NCBI GenBank assembly: GCA_026182355.1
Contig: JAPFBL010000256.1
Coordinates: 372,001 to 436,000, forward strand
Source: Hermatobates lingyangjiaoensis
Taxonomy: Eukaryota > Arthropoda > Insecta > Hemiptera > Hermatobatidae
DNA length: 64,000 nucleotides
Direction of reading: 5' to 3'
Below are positions 1 through 9,560 of the stretch, in pieces. The position numbers and the translations under genes were made by a program. A model generated the notes under the pieces. That model searched no databases. It was not told the origin of the DNA and worked only from the letters and a program-made list of their open reading frames with translations. Each line of letters begins with the position of its first letter. Position 1 is the stretch's first letter.

Positions 1-115
1 CGAAAAATTTTAGTTTGTAAGTGTGTCTCTTTTTCTGTGTGTTGCTTTCCTTCGTTTTTGAACTGATTTGCGTCCAGTTTGCATAGTTTGTTCGAATTTT
101 AAGTGAAATATGTAC
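1..115 (+). repeat. Single arm of PLE-derived foldback family B2
   Basis: The sequence starts inside a repeat arm. It shares the GAAAATTT then TTTGTAAGTGTG-like stretch, the CTGTGTGTT segment and the 'ctgatttgcgtccagtt' block with the right arm of the foldback near 46459-46610. The partner arm would lie outside the window. The next 90 bases are low-complexity TAATTACG-type sequence. Confidence 0.5.
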
Positions 116-211
116 ATAATTATGTGCATAAACATAATTACGTATTACTTATTACGTATTATGTAATTAGTATATGTATAAACATAATTACGAGTATGTT
201 ATAATTATTTA

Positions 212-396
212 GAAACATAGAGAAATTAAAACACACACTTACAATCTGTAATTTTTGGTTTGAACCGTCTTCACGAGAGATAAGAGATAACCGTCTCTGA
301 ACCAGTGCGCTTAGTTTCCCTCTCTTATCTCTTTTGAAGACGGTTCAAATAGAAAATTAAAGGCTGCAAGTGTGTGTTTTTAATTTTTCTATGTTC
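212..396. repeat. Foldback, family B (PLE-derived)
   Basis: Two inverted arms of about 80 bp (212-290 and 318-396) pair across a short centre containing 'ccagtgcgcttagtttcc'. The same family recurs at 26885-27090, 39355-39510, 45190-45360 and 56860-57210. Both arms keep TGAAGACGGTTCAAA followed by an A-rich run, a decayed form of the hammerhead-like core of this family. Confidence 0.8.
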
Positions 397-1500
397 CTTC
401 ACCTATATTGAACTTTATTCGGATCGTATTTTCATTGAAAAATTACATATTAAAATACATTCATACGATAATTCGGATCAAAGATTCTACCGATTCTATC
501 TGTAGTGGTAATGACTCATTGGTCAACAGCAAATCCGTTGACCATCAGCAAGTTGAAAGAGTTGCAGATAGCCTCTTGAACATCAGATGGTCTATCTTAC
601 CCAAGCGAGAAACCTCTAATCCTTATCTCTAAACCTCTAATCATATCTTTTTGTTGAAAATTATTTTGCGGAATTATAGAATTCTTGAAATGTAAAGTAT
701 GTCAAAAAGGAAAATTATAATTAATCCTAACTAACATGCATATGTTTTTAATATATGTATTAAACAAATTTTTTTTAATCCATTCCATTATAATAAAGAG
801 AAAACTTTTAACAACTGACCAGGACTGTGATTTTTCTTATTTAATGCATCTATAACTATAATTGTAATCTCACATTTCCAACAATCTATAATCAGTTGTT
901 TATGAGAAAAAAAATGTCCAAAAATTTTGTTTTCTATTATGCAAAATTATCCAAAAACAATAGGACACTAAAAGGTTCGTCTATGGGTAAAATATGAATT
1001 TGATCCATCAAACGAGGCAAGAAACTTTTGGATACCCACCCTCTCACCCACACATCATCAAAAATGGACTATAGGAACCTCAAAACATCTAACACCGCCA
1101 TAATCACGCGATTGAATTATGTCATTACTTAATATGACATAACTTACTTAATATATGTTCATTACTATATATTACTTTTAATAAACTAAAAACATATAAC
1201 TAAACACTACAAGGTAGTATAAAATAAAAACATTGAAAAGAATGTGTAATGTCATAGAACGATCTCGTAAGTGTAAACTGTTTAAAGGTGTGTTTGGGTG
1301 ATAGAACCTTTATCTTGGTTAAAAGAGAAAATGAGAATTTTACAGTTTTACAATTTTTCGAGATTAGCCGCACCTAGTTGGCGTTATAAAGAAAATTGTT
1401 CAAATTATATTTGAATTTGATGTATTTATTTGATATCGTTTCAGTTTGATATAATATTTTTTTATCTATTTTTACATCGCTTATAACTTTAAACGCGTAG
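397..1500. other. AT-rich DNA, nothing recognised
   Basis: Short open frames are present, including 408-632 on the plus strand, but they lack recognisable motifs, and the first starts in the flank of the foldback. I see no repeat shared with the rest of the window. Confidence 0.5.
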
Positions 1501-1506
1501 ATACGA

Positions 1507-1740
1507 TCAGAAATTTTCTTGGTTCATTAGTGTGGATATCTTTTTCCCCTGCTCCTGGATAACATACACAGAGAGAGGGCCAGAGCTGCTTACTATTCTG
1601 CATATGAAGGAATTATTGGTAGTTACTTTTCTGAACTGCAACGTAATCTGCCAATAATCTGTAAAGTCATTCTGGCTTATCAGCTCAAGGAGCCAAAACT
1701 TCGTGAAACTCTTTGTCAACTCATTTATAGTGTGTATTTA
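1507..1740 (-). other. Unrecognised open stretch, possible decayed exon
   Basis: The minus strand is open for about 75 codons with a less AT-biased composition than its flanks, reading through TKSFTKFWLLELISQNDF and SGPLSVYVIQEQGKK before a stop. No family is recognised. Upstream on the minus strand there is an AAAG that could be an acceptor, but no clear pyrimidine tract. It may be a chance frame, an exon or part of an unknown element. Confidence 0.25.
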
Positions 1741-1864
1741 AAATCATATTTATTGGTTATATCGAATTTAATCAATATATTATGTTTTTAGTATCAATAT
1801 ACATTTATAATAATCAATATATCAATGATCAATATATTACGAGTTCAAAATTTAAGAAGAGTAA

Positions 1865-2060
1865 CACACAGAGGAAGGAAACACATTTACAGACTCAAAT
1901 TTTCGAGTAATCCGTCTTCAGGAGAAAAGAAAAAGGGAGACCAAGCACGTTGTAAACGCAACGGCAAGTAACCCACCCATGGCTTTTCTTCTGAAGACGG
2001 ATTACTCGAAAATTTGAGTCTGTAAATGTGTTTCCTTACTCTGTGTGTTATTCTTCTTGA
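1865..2060. repeat. Foldback, family B2, with two ribozyme-like cores
   Basis: Nearly identical inverted arms (about 1872-1930 and 1983-2045) flank a centre containing the CGTTGTAAACGCAACGG hairpin. A second copy of the family is at 46335-46620. Each arm holds CTGAAGA, a short hairpin, GAAA, then the AATT palindrome and T. Confidence 0.85.
1991..2015 (+). ncRNA. Hammerhead-like core, family B2
   Basis: CTGAAGA, unpaired C, a weak stem II over GGATTACTC, then GAAA overlapping AATT and H17 = T. Outside the core CTC before CTGA pairs with GAG after the cleavage position (3-bp stem I). The mirror copy is 1897-1921 on the minus strand. Stem II is poor, so activity is doubtful. Confidence 0.45.
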
Positions 2061-2585
2061 ATTTTGATATATCATTGAAGACTCATAATGAGCGCCAGGT
2101 GACTGATGTTCGGAGCACATTGGGAGTGTTGAGTAAAAAGAATGCATGTTGGGTCTGTCAGAGTAAACACAATGAGTAGACACTTTCTCCGCGCATTCTC
2201 CTTCCCACAGTCAGATATCTGCTTTCCAACGAAAAGTCATCGCGGTGCTTACTCTCAGCTGGTAATACCTTGCGCTCTGCTCTACTCTTTCCACCCAACA
2301 TCTGGTGTTAATATGGCAAAAGACGAATAGAAGAACACTCTGTTAAAACTAACCTTATCAACAAATACTGATATATATGAATAGTTATAAAGAATTTAAT
2401 TAACTGCAGTAAATTCCACATATATAGCAAACTAGTCTAAACAAACAACCATGTGTTTTAGAACATTTCAGAATTCAATGTCCATGTCCATGACTTGCAA
2501 TTCCAAATATGACCTCGAGATTGTGTGCTTTGATTTATAGGATGAGTCGGGGTGTGATTGTAGATTGAGTTGCTCTGTACATGAC

Positions 2586-2830
2586 TATTATTATTATTTG
2601 AGGGTGACTATAGCACTGCGTCTAAAAAGTATTGTACTTCCTTTTGTACTAAAGTACCCCGCCAGTTAGCTTTAACGCCTTCAATTTTTGTTCTTGGGCG
2701 CCACAGTTGACAGGGTTGACAATTCCATTTCTGAATGCAGTTGACTTGGAATTCCCAACTCTGCCTCGAGACTACGTGCTTATCTTTTGAATAGGGTGTG
2801 CATGGGCTCCATGTCATGGTTTCTCCCTTA
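2586..2830 (-). mobile_element. Non-LTR retrotransposon 3' end (3'UTR) fragment
   Basis: On the minus strand this ends in an (AAT)n tail, seen as ATTATTATTATT at 2586-2598. Inward it has the block 'gactatagcactgcg ... gtacttc ... ttctgtactaaagtac ... gttagctt' shared with 22340-22430 and 55775-55860. The 22-kb copy links this 3'UTR to an RNase H/zinc-knuckle coding end, so it is the tail of the same LINE family. A TAA-type tail fits I-like LINEs, which is inference. Confidence 0.7.
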
Positions 2831-2833
2831 TAG

Positions 2834-3262
2834 TTGTTAAATTTTGCTTATGAATATTTAGATAGCATTAACCTTGTTACTGGTCAAAGGTTCACACTAG
2901 TTAAGGAAATTTTATTTTTCAATAGAAGTGAAACTGCTAATTCACACTTGCAGACGAGTAGCAACTACTTTTCCCGCCTGGGGAGGTCGTCAGATTTGCT
3001 GTCTATTGATAATATGTTAACATTCAAAACTCCAGAACGACATAAAAATATTTATTTTCATGGAATGTCGTGCGTGAAATTTTACACTAGCCAAAGGAAA
3101 TTTTTATTTTCCAATACAAGGGACAAGTAAAAGCGCCAGTTTTAGCTTGCATCTTGACATGTAAATTAATTAAGCGAATCAAGTGGTAAAAGGCCTAGAT
3201 GCCTATCCACTAATTTGGCATGCACCTTGCTGTGCATGGCTAACTGACCCTTGACGAATAAC
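2834..3262 (+). repeat. Inverted repeat copy 1 (pairs with 6786-7130)
   Basis: This segment reappears in inverted orientation about 3.5 kb downstream, including 'ttagcttgcat', 'aggcctagatgcct' and 'gcaccttgctgtgcatgg'. It contains a decayed member of the CAGTG...GTAGCAACT hAT-like family near 2950-3070. Confidence 0.75.
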
Positions 3263-3276
3263 TAATAAAAATGAGC

Positions 3277-3303
3277 AATATTTCGACGAATTGTCATCAT
3301 CAG
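3277..3303 (-). ncRNA. Hammerhead-like core, ATAT type
   Basis: Minus strand: CTGATGA, unpaired T, stem II GAC/GTC with loop AATTC, GAAA, then the ATAT palindrome and H17 = T. Stem I beyond a G-U pair is not supported. A likely PLE end fragment without a foldback partner nearby. Confidence 0.5.
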
Positions 3304-3309
3304 AAGATG

Positions 3310-4330
3310 AGATGTTATACGTCTTAAAAGTGATACACTGAAGAAATTCTGATTCACAGTGCCAGTCTAAATAGTACAAAGATACACAGGAAGAGGATAA
3401 GAAAAAATAAACTAATTAAAACTGGAAGCTAATAAATGAATATAAACAAAAAAATCAGTAAAGGAGAACAACAGAAAAGTAATTACAAGAACTTATTCTA
3501 TTAGTTTAGTGATTTGTAATTGGATGAAAACATAAAAGTGTTTTGTATTTCTTTTGTTATCTCTAACTATTGATTTTACATATCAATATTAAATCCACCA
3601 GATTATTAATGTTCACGTTATTTAAATAAATTTTCTGTGCTTCATTAAACAAATTAAATTTGAAATTTGGAATCGCAATATGAATAAATACATTTCTGAG
3701 CAGTCAAATAATTTTTGTGGAAGAAATAATTTCGTTGAATATTGTTATTTGTAATTCCATCAAAATCAAGACAAAAGAGATTTAAAAAAAGACTGTTAAA
3801 ACTAAATAAGTTCAATCTATTTTGAATTCCTTTAAGCAAGTTTCTTCTACTTATCCTTGAAAGTTATTTATGATAAGCGGTGACCAGTTACATCTTTTCC
3901 ACAAAGGCCGTAATAATCATTTGCTTCTGGGATAATCGGACAGGTGTCAAGAAATTGTCGGATTGTAGATTTGACAAGGTCTCGACTGAGCGCAGGATGT
4001 TTTAATCACAGAGAAAAAGACGATGATAATGCCAGATATGACTCTCGTAACAAAGAGATAAGCTTTTATACAATCCCTAGTAACTACTTCCAGTTAGATA
4101 AATGAGAAGTGATTATAAGAGAGCTAGATGAAGCAGAAATATTAGTCGACAGGAAAAGTGCAATGAAGATATTGAAGATAAAACAGTTTTAACCTGACCA
4201 CATGCCACTTATACTGTTATCACACATAATACTAATCATTATAATTAATTAAACATTTCAAATGAGTCCTTATTATTTTCAATGGTTTAAATTTTCATCA
4301 AAGTTTTAATAAATATTTGTAGTTTGACTT
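3310..4330. other. AT-rich DNA, nothing recognised
   Basis: I find no coding motif or repeat shared with the rest of the window. The minus-strand frame at 3654-3839 is very AT-rich and has no family signature. Confidence 0.5.
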
Positions 4331-4344
4331 GAATATATATATAT

Positions 4345-4575
4345 ATATAACTAAAAAATGATAGATCGGGATGCGGTCAGTTTCTTCCACTTTCAATTCA
4401 AACTCTCATTGCCGACGTTTCGATTTTATTTAAAATCTTTTTCCAAAAGCCTACAAACAGAGGAAAACAAGAATTTTGTAGGTCTTTGGAAAAAGATTTT
4501 AAATAAAATCGAAACGTCGGCAATGAGAGTTTAAATTGAAAGTGACCGCATCCCGATCAATCATTTTTTAGTTGT
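4345..4575. repeat. Foldback, family A variant, between (TA)n tracts
   Basis: Inverted arms (about 4348-4460 and 4462-4573) carry GATCGGGATGCGGTCA at the outside and CGAAACGTCGGCAATGAGAG inside. It is bounded by (TA)n at 4333-4350 and 4615-4626. The stem II hairpin GATTTT/AAAATC and GAAACGTC are present, but the catalytic CTGANGA has become TGGAAAA. Confidence 0.85.
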
Positions 4576-4681
4576 ACGTATATCTGTCACACGGTCGAGA
4601 ATTTATTAGTGTTTATATATATATATGAGATATATATATGAGTGAGTTGACTGTCGTCCCTCCGTCAATTCACTTCTTCTC

Positions 4682-4713
4682 CTGAGGACGACCGCCATTA
4701 CGGTCGAAATATT
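4682..4713 (+). ncRNA. Hammerhead-like core, ATAT type
   Basis: CTGAGGA (4682-4688), unpaired C, perfect 5-bp stem II GACCG/CGGTC with a 6-base loop, GAAA (4706-4709), the ATAT palindrome and H17 = T. All invariant core positions are intact. Stem I is weak (2 bp). Related cores with GAAATAT are at 45434, 24168 and in the palindrome at 5485-5605. Confidence 0.65.
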
Positions 4714-4779
4714 GAAAAGTGAGTCTTTGTTGTGTTTCAGTTTATGTGTCACTACTTGTTTTAATTGTATATATATATA

Positions 4780-4875
4780 TATATATTTCTAAAACTTTAA
4801 TGCCAATTTCATGCTTGGTTACCTTTTTGGAGAGTTTCTCTAATGTCCTACAGGCTTTTCTCAGTTCCTCGAGGA
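4780..4875 (-). pseudogene. PLE protein N-terminal fragment
   Basis: Minus-strand translation gives EELRKACRTLEKLSKK followed by VTKHEIGIKVL. It lines up with the N-terminal stretch of the plus-strand PLE fragment at 5921-6100 (KLEKLNKK...MKIGILF). It then runs straight into a (TA)n tract at 4768-4787. The region upstream of PLE reverse transcriptases is rich in Leu/Lys of this kind. Assignment rests on the mutual similarity of several copies here plus the family pattern. It is truncated and certainly non-functional. Confidence 0.5.
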
Positions 4876-4965
4876 ATAAAAAAATCAACTGGCCCAAACT
4901 TTTCTTTTCACAAATACACATTCTAACACTATTTAATAAAACAACGACGTGTTGTTTTATTCAGT

Positions 4966-5055
4966 TCGAAGAATCGTTTCATCTAATTGGTTATAATATA
5001 CATAATATATCTAATATATAAATATACATATAACCAATTAGATGAAACGATTCTA
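4966..5055. repeat. Short foldback
   Basis: Arms of about 33 bases ('gaatcgtttcatctaatt' and its complement) flank an AT-rich centre and (TA)n lies on the right. This is probably another truncated foldback unit; no ribozyme-like core is seen. Confidence 0.6.
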
Positions 5056-5074
5056 TATTTATTATATATATATA

Positions 5075-5478
5075 TAACAGATTCAATAATATATCGACCG
5101 TTTGATAGAATAGGTGTGTTCTCTAATCGGGGTTCGGTCAATTTTCCAGGATAAAAAATCAAACTCTCGTTGCCAACGTTTTGGTTTTATTTTCATAGGC
5201 AGAAGTAAGAATTTTTTAACTAAGAAAATGAAATTTACATTATTTAAAGGAACAACAATGTTAGCCGGACAAAACCTTCGACTAGACTGTCTAGTCGAAG
5301 GTTTTGTCCGGCTAACATTGTTGTTCCTTTAAATAATGTAAATTTCATTTTCTTAGTTAAAAAATTCTTACTTCTGCCTATGAAAAAGGTTTTAAATAAA
5401 ACCGAAACGTTGGCAACGAGAGTTTGATTTTTTATCCTGGAAAATTGACCGAACCCCGATTAGAGAACACACCTATAT
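5075..5478. repeat. Foldback, family A
   Basis: A near-perfect palindrome of about 400 bp centred on CTAGACTGTCTAG (about 5285). Outer ends are GGTGTGTTCTCTAATCGGG and its complement, with (TA)n on both sides (5067-5080, 5474-5483). Other copies lie at 43245-43365 (collapsed), 44705-45105 and 63010-63425. The arms carry GGTTTT/AAAACC, GAAACGTTGGC and AATGAGAG-like sequence, but the upstream core reads ATGAAAA, with C3 and G8 of a hammerhead changed. Confidence 0.9.
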
Positions 5479-5484
5479 ATATAT

Positions 5485-5605
5485 AAAATAAATTCAAAAC
5501 GAAGGAGACACACAGAAAGTCACAGACATAACTCACATCGAAATATCGATGTGAGTTATGTCTGTGTCTTTCTGTGTGTCTCCTTCGTTTTGAATTTTTT
5601 TTTTT
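5485..5605. repeat. Palindrome pivoting on a GAAATATC motif
   Basis: An almost perfect inverted repeat ('aaaacgaaggagacacacag' mirrored) with only AATA unpaired at the centre, inside TCGAAATATCGA (about 5540-5551). The pivot coincides with the GAAA-ATAT part of the ATAT-type ribozyme-like cores, so the fold point sits at the presumed stem III and cleavage site. Confidence 0.85.
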
Positions 5606-5635
5606 TAGAAAAGTCCCTTGGACCGTTTCTTAAAT

Positions 5636-5639
<4 letters not shown>

Positions 5640-5672
<33 letters not shown>
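5640..5672. repeat. (TA)n microsatellite
   Basis: An uninterrupted TA run at the left boundary of the head-to-head PLE fragment. Confidence 0.95.
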
Positions 5673-5674
<2 letters not shown>

Positions 5675-5825
5675 GAGTATGCCAATCTTCATTTTCGTTC
5701 GTTTTTTATTTAATAATGTAATAATTCGTTCGCTATGTAATAATGCGCGACTAGATTGTTTGTAATAATTATTGTTAGTGTTTTTTTCCTTAAGTTAAGT
5801 TGTTTAATCGTCATATTGTAAATCC

Positions 5826-5854
5826 CTGAAGATGGTCAAAGTGACCGAAACGTC
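5826..5854 (+). ncRNA. Hammerhead-like core upstream of a PLE ORF
   Basis: CTGAAGA (5826-5832), unpaired T, 4-bp stem II GGTC/GACC, GAAA (5847-5850), palindrome ACGT and H17 = C (5854). TCC before the core pairs with GGA after it (3-bp stem I). It sits about 65 bases upstream of the ATG of the PLE fragment, where ribozymes of Penelope-like elements are expected. Confidence 0.7.
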
Positions 5855-5920
5855 GGAATAATTTAATGTATAGTTTGTTTGTTTTTAGTTAGGGTTAGAG
5901 TGTATTATTCGATTACCACT

Positions 5921-6090
5921 ATGGAACTCAAGAATAAATCTTTCGGAGAGTTAGTGTTTAGTTTACCCGAAGAGTTAAAAACCAAGTTTAGAAAACTGGA
6001 GAAATTAAATAAAAAACGAACGAAAATGAAGATTGGCATACTCTTTAATAAAACTTGTCTAAATGAAGGTCTGGTCCCAAAATATACTAA

Positions 6091-6148
<58 letters not shown>

Positions 6149-6178
6149 CTATTGATAAAAGTATCGACCGTGGAATAG
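5921..6178 (+). pseudogene. PLE protein N-terminus, truncated in (TA)n
   Basis: From ATG 5921 the frame reads about 60 meaningful residues: MELKNKSFGELVFSLPEE, then KLEKLNKK and ILFNKTCLNEGLVPKYTNI. It then becomes an Ile-Tyr run encoded by the TA repeat and stops at 6178. The Leu/Lys-rich segment followed by a conserved Cys and a G-L-x-P-K-Y/F motif is what I expect at the start of Penelope-like reverse transcriptase proteins; the RT and GIY-YIG domains are absent. An acceptor-like TTTTTAG at 5882-5888 precedes the ATG. Similar fragments at 26740-26870 (CIKEGLLPNYTNI) and 61797-61875 (NKTCINEGLLPKY) support a shared coding origin. Confidence 0.6.
6097..6146. repeat. (TA)n microsatellite
   Basis: A long TA run between the PLE coding fragment and the next foldback. 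Confidence 0.95.
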
Positions 6179-6390
6179 AAACAAAACTAGTTTATCGGGA
6201 CTCGGTCAGTTCTTCAGGTTCAAATGAAACTCTCATTGCCAATGTTTCGGTCTTTATTTAAAACCTTTTTCATAGTCCTATGAAAAACGTTTTAAATAAA
6301 GACCGAAACGTTGGCGCAATGAGAGTTTAATTTAAACCTGAAGAACTGACAGAGTCCCGATAAACTTAGTTTTGTATATATATATAATAC
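6147..6390. repeat. Foldback, family A2
   Basis: Inverted arms start with GTATCGACCGTGGAATAG and TTTATCGGGACTCGGTCAG and meet around 6278-6290. (TA)n lies on both sides (6097-6146, 6376-6386). Further copies are at 57405-57545 (one arm) and 61280-61625. GAAACGTTGG is kept, but the CTGANGA half is degenerate. Confidence 0.9.
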
Positions 6391-6785
6391 TTCAAAAGTT
6401 TCACTAAGAGCTTCAGAAGAAGTACTTAGCCTTATGAGACATAGATCTGCTCCTGAACATATAATAGTTAATTGTTTCTTTAACTTGTTCCCCAGGTGGC
6501 ATGTGCCGGGGGGTGGGATTTCATGAGGGTAAAATCAAAAATAGAGAAGAATTGAAATAATAAAAAGCTAACACAAAATCTGAAATTTTATATCAAAATT
6601 AATTTTTAAGGTTATAATCTGTTTTTAAGTTTTATTTGTATAATACTATTTTTAAACGGATTTTCAACTGTAATATTGCAAATTAAAAAGTAAATTGATT
6701 TTAAATTTTGCAAAACTATTTTTTTTGCACTTATTTGTGTAGCCAGTTAATTTAATTTAACAATTTTTTTATGATTTGAATTAAA
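6391..6785. other. AT-rich DNA, nothing recognised
   Basis: One GC-rich island (CATGTGCCGGGGGGTGGG near 6500) stands out; the rest is poly-A/T-rich without coding signature. Confidence 0.5.
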
Positions 6786-7130
6786 ACGTCTTTGGTTTTC
6801 TCAAAGGTCAAAGGTCAGTTAGCCATGCACAGCAAGGTGCATGCTAATTTTAGTGGACAGGCATCTAGGCCTTTTGCCACTTGATTCACTTAATTAATTT
6901 ACATGTCGGGATGCAAGCTAAAACTAGCGCTTTTACTTGAAGCTCGTATAGAAAAATAAAGATTTCCTTTGGCTAGTTGTAAATTTCACGGACGATATTC
7001 CAAGAAAATAAATATTTTTATGTCGTTTTAGAGTTTTAAATGTTAACAGATTATCAATAGACAGCAAATCTGGTGGTAAAAATAGCTGCTACTCGACTGC
7101 GAGTGTGAATTAGCAATATTAAAAAGTATG
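6786..7130 (-). repeat. Inverted repeat copy 2 (pairs with 2834-3262)
   Basis: Complement of the 2.8-3.3 kb repeat over about 330 bp with scattered differences. It includes the internal CAGTCGAGTAGC end of a hAT-like element, and the homology continues into that element's flank (GCTAATTCACACT), so the duplicated unit is larger than the transposon. Confidence 0.75.
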
Positions 7131-8500
7131 AAGCACAGGACGTAATTGAGGACGCGAAAAAGACTTTCCAATTTGGGTAGCTCATTAACAAACATTGCAA
7201 ACGTTACTACGTAGTGAGTCAACGGCAATGTGTCATCTCTGCTAGAATTTAAAAGCATCTCGCATCCCGTCCATTGTCTCCTAGCTATGGCCTCACTACC
7301 TTCATTTAATACTAACACCCCATTCTTACTACTCGCTTTCTAGTTTTTCTAAACTTGTTCTAGTAAACAAAATAAAATATTGCCAATATTTTTTTTAAAG
7401 TAATCTGTCTTCGTCACGATAATTTTTTTCCAATTAAGAGAAGATAAAAATCGTAAAACTTTCCAATGATTGACTATTAGTAAAACTCAATGTAATTCAT
7501 CTACCTTCGTTTTCAAGAAAAAAACTATAGTTAAGTAATAAAATATAAAACAAAAAATAATGACTTGTAAAAGCAAATTTACATAGCTGTAGAACAATCC
7601 ATCCTGTCTGCAAAACTGCTAGTTAAATAAAAAGTTGATTAGTTTTTACAATTTTATAGGTCGTTAAACTTTACTCAATTCTAATAAAAAATTTAGGTGC
7701 TAAATGTATTCATAGCTTTCTACTTTAATATAAATAATAATAATAAATATTGTGTTTTCAGCTTCAATCTCACTGGGACCCTAATCAATAATAGAATGTT
7801 AGTAATAAAAATATAAACAATGTACACAGAATGCCTCAAAATTTCCAGTATAATAATTTATAAAAGACCAAAAATGTAAAACATAATTCAAAATTGAAAG
7901 AATTCTTTGAAATATAATAAATGACATTATCTTACAACTTAAACTAAAAATTATATTAAAAGAGCATTGTATGTTATATATTTCTGACTTTTTTCAGATA
8001 AAGTAGGAATATATGCAAGTTTTAAATAGGAAACATTGTGTTAAATCTTCAATGCAGAAGGATATCAGATAAACTATCTAGTAAGAGATTATTTCATGAC
8101 AAGAAATCTACCCTTTTGCTTTTCAAAAATGTTATTACTGCTGTACTTATACTACTAATACTATATGCATCAGTGGTGTGATATACAAAAAGTATATGTA
8201 TTGAAAAGTGGATCAATCACTATCTGTATTCAATCCAGGAATAAAAGACTAATAAACATCTCCAATTTCAAGAGACCACAATGTTGATATACCCATTGAA
8301 TTTGAATTTTGAAAACCTGACCAATATCCTCAAAATTTGAATTCAACAATGATATATATAGATAAATAGCAGAGCAGATTCTGCATTCACATTTTTTTTT
8401 AGCAGTTGTTCTTTTCTTCAATGCTGCAAAGATATTTCCCAGGGATGCAAATTTCTCAGGGAAATACGCAATAACACAGTCCTATAACTGATAACATATA
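7131..8500. other. AT-rich DNA, nothing recognised
   Basis: No repeat of the window and no coding motif recognised on either strand; the open frames at 7043-7318 and 8230-8421 (minus) have no family signature. Confidence 0.5.
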
Positions 8501-8538
8501 TTAAGGACTAATTATAACTAAATTATAGAAGAAAACAC

Positions 8539-8566
8539 AAGCTTTCGACCTCGAGGTTATCTTCAG
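8539..8566 (-). ncRNA. Hammerhead-like core, AGCT type
   Basis: Minus strand: CTGAAGA, a short hairpin over AACCTCGAGGTC, GAAA, palindrome AGCT and H17 = T. A C-G then a G-U pair can start stem I. It stands alone, without a foldback partner. A second AGCT-type core is at 49310-49340. Confidence 0.5.
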
Positions 8567-8825
8567 GCAAAGAAAGTAAAAACAGATAAATAACAACACA
8601 AAACAACAGTAAAGAGAAAATAGAATATAACTAGCAATATATTAGAGGCAGTTTGCAACACGTGGAGATAAGAATTGATAGCGATAACGTGAGACTAGCA
8701 CTCCTAGCGTACGGGAATCGGCTCTGCTATTTAACAGTAAATGCTTAGATGAAGACCTGCTGCCAGTTTATATATATATATATATATATATGATTAAACC
8801 ACAATAAGAATGGGAAAACAAGACT

Positions 8826-8860
8826 AAGATCTTTCAACCGTAACAAGGGGTCTTCGTCAG
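8826..8860 (-). ncRNA. Hammerhead-like core, AGATCT type (left arm)
   Basis: Mirror of the core at 8901-8935: CTGACGA, unpaired A, stem II, GAAA, AGATCT palindrome, H17 = T. The loop side differs by one base (GACCCC instead of GACCGC), which weakens stem II in this arm. Confidence 0.6.
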
Positions 8861-8900
8861 AGTCAAAAACCCAACCTCAGAGTCAGTTAGGTTTTTGACT

Positions 8901-8935
8901 CTGACGAAGACCGCTTGTTACGGTTGAAAGATCTT
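8901..8935 (+). ncRNA. Hammerhead-like core, AGATCT type (right arm)
   Basis: CTGACGA, unpaired A, stem II GACCG/CGGTT (one G-U pair) with a 7-base loop, GAAA (8926-8929), the 6-base palindrome AGATCT and H17 = T. GACT before CTGACGA pairs with AGTC after it (4-bp stem I). All invariant hammerhead positions except the extra unpaired base match. Confidence 0.7.
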
Positions 8936-9039
8936 AGTCTTGTTTTCCCATTTCTTATTGTGGTTTGATCATATATATATATATATATATATAATATATA
9001 TATAATATCAATGAAAATACTAAACAGTCCAAACCGGAC

Positions 9040-9255
9040 AGATAAATAAATGAAAAAGACAACACATACAGGAAATGAGAAAATTTACTGGATGCAGATA
9101 GAAATTCAAGGAATAAGAAAAATGTAAGGGAAAGTAATAAATAGAAGATTAACAACACATAATACGACACGTGAGTAAAAAGGAGTTTTCTCCTTTTAGA
9201 ACGGAGGATCCAGTAAGTTTTCTCGTTTCTTGTATGTATTGACTTTTTCATTTAT
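9040..9255. repeat. Imperfect foldback in a (TA)n-rich region
   Basis: 'gaaaaagacaacacataca' near 9050 pairs with the stretch near 9230-9250, and TTTACTGGAT pairs with ATCCAGTAAG. No ribozyme-like core is recognisable. Broken TA-rich sequence follows to about 9400. Confidence 0.6.
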
Positions 9256-9399
9256 ATATATTCGTTATATATTTATATATATATATATATTTATATACAT
9301 TTTTATTTATATATATTTTTCATTTATATATATATATCATATATCTATATATATGTTTGTAGTGTATATATACAAACACATATATATATAGAATACAAA

Positions 9400-9560
9400 C
9401 TATATGTCTGTATTCTATCAGCTGAAAAAGAATACAAACATATATTCTTTTTTCAGCTGTACTATCTGAGGTATTATACACTATCGAGGTATAAAACACG
9501 TTTAAATGATGTCATATTACATATACATATATTCTTTTTCAGCTGATAATATATATACTG
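9400..9560 (+). repeat. Outlying copies of the 10.6-11.4 kb tandem unit
   Basis: Holds TTTTTTCAGCTGTACTATCTGAGG and CTATCGAGGTATAAAACA-type sequence as in the main array, plus an inverted TCAGCTGAAAAAGAATA start. About 1.1 kb of other sequence separates it from the array. Confidence 0.7.

Larger units (their letters stand above)
5673..6146. mobile_element. Head-to-head PLE 5' ends between (TA)n tracts
   Basis: The left edge (5673-5712) is an inverted copy of the coding bases that recur at 6012-6055 (AAACGAACGAAAATGAAG and onward to ACTCTTTAAT). Between them lie a spacer, a ribozyme-like core at 5826-5854 and the PLE ORF start. This resembles the known PLE habit of carrying an inverted 5' segment. 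Both ends run directly into (TA)n. Confidence 0.7.
8769..8995. repeat. Foldback, family C, between (TA)n tracts
   Basis: Arms of about 90 bp (8790-8875, 8884-8970) from 'gattaaaccacaataaga' inward to GTTTTTGACTCTGACGAAG. (TA)n borders are 8769-8792 and 8971-8993. Other copies are at 16436-16590, 24477-24600, 35745-35965, 44490-44690, 61172-61260 and 62617-62895. Each arm bears a complete ribozyme-like core. Confidence 0.92.

Noticed and set aside
5085..5480. Open frames on both strands of foldback arms as small genes
   Set aside because: They are mirror translations of palindromic repeats, with no family motif outside the PLE N-terminal fragments.
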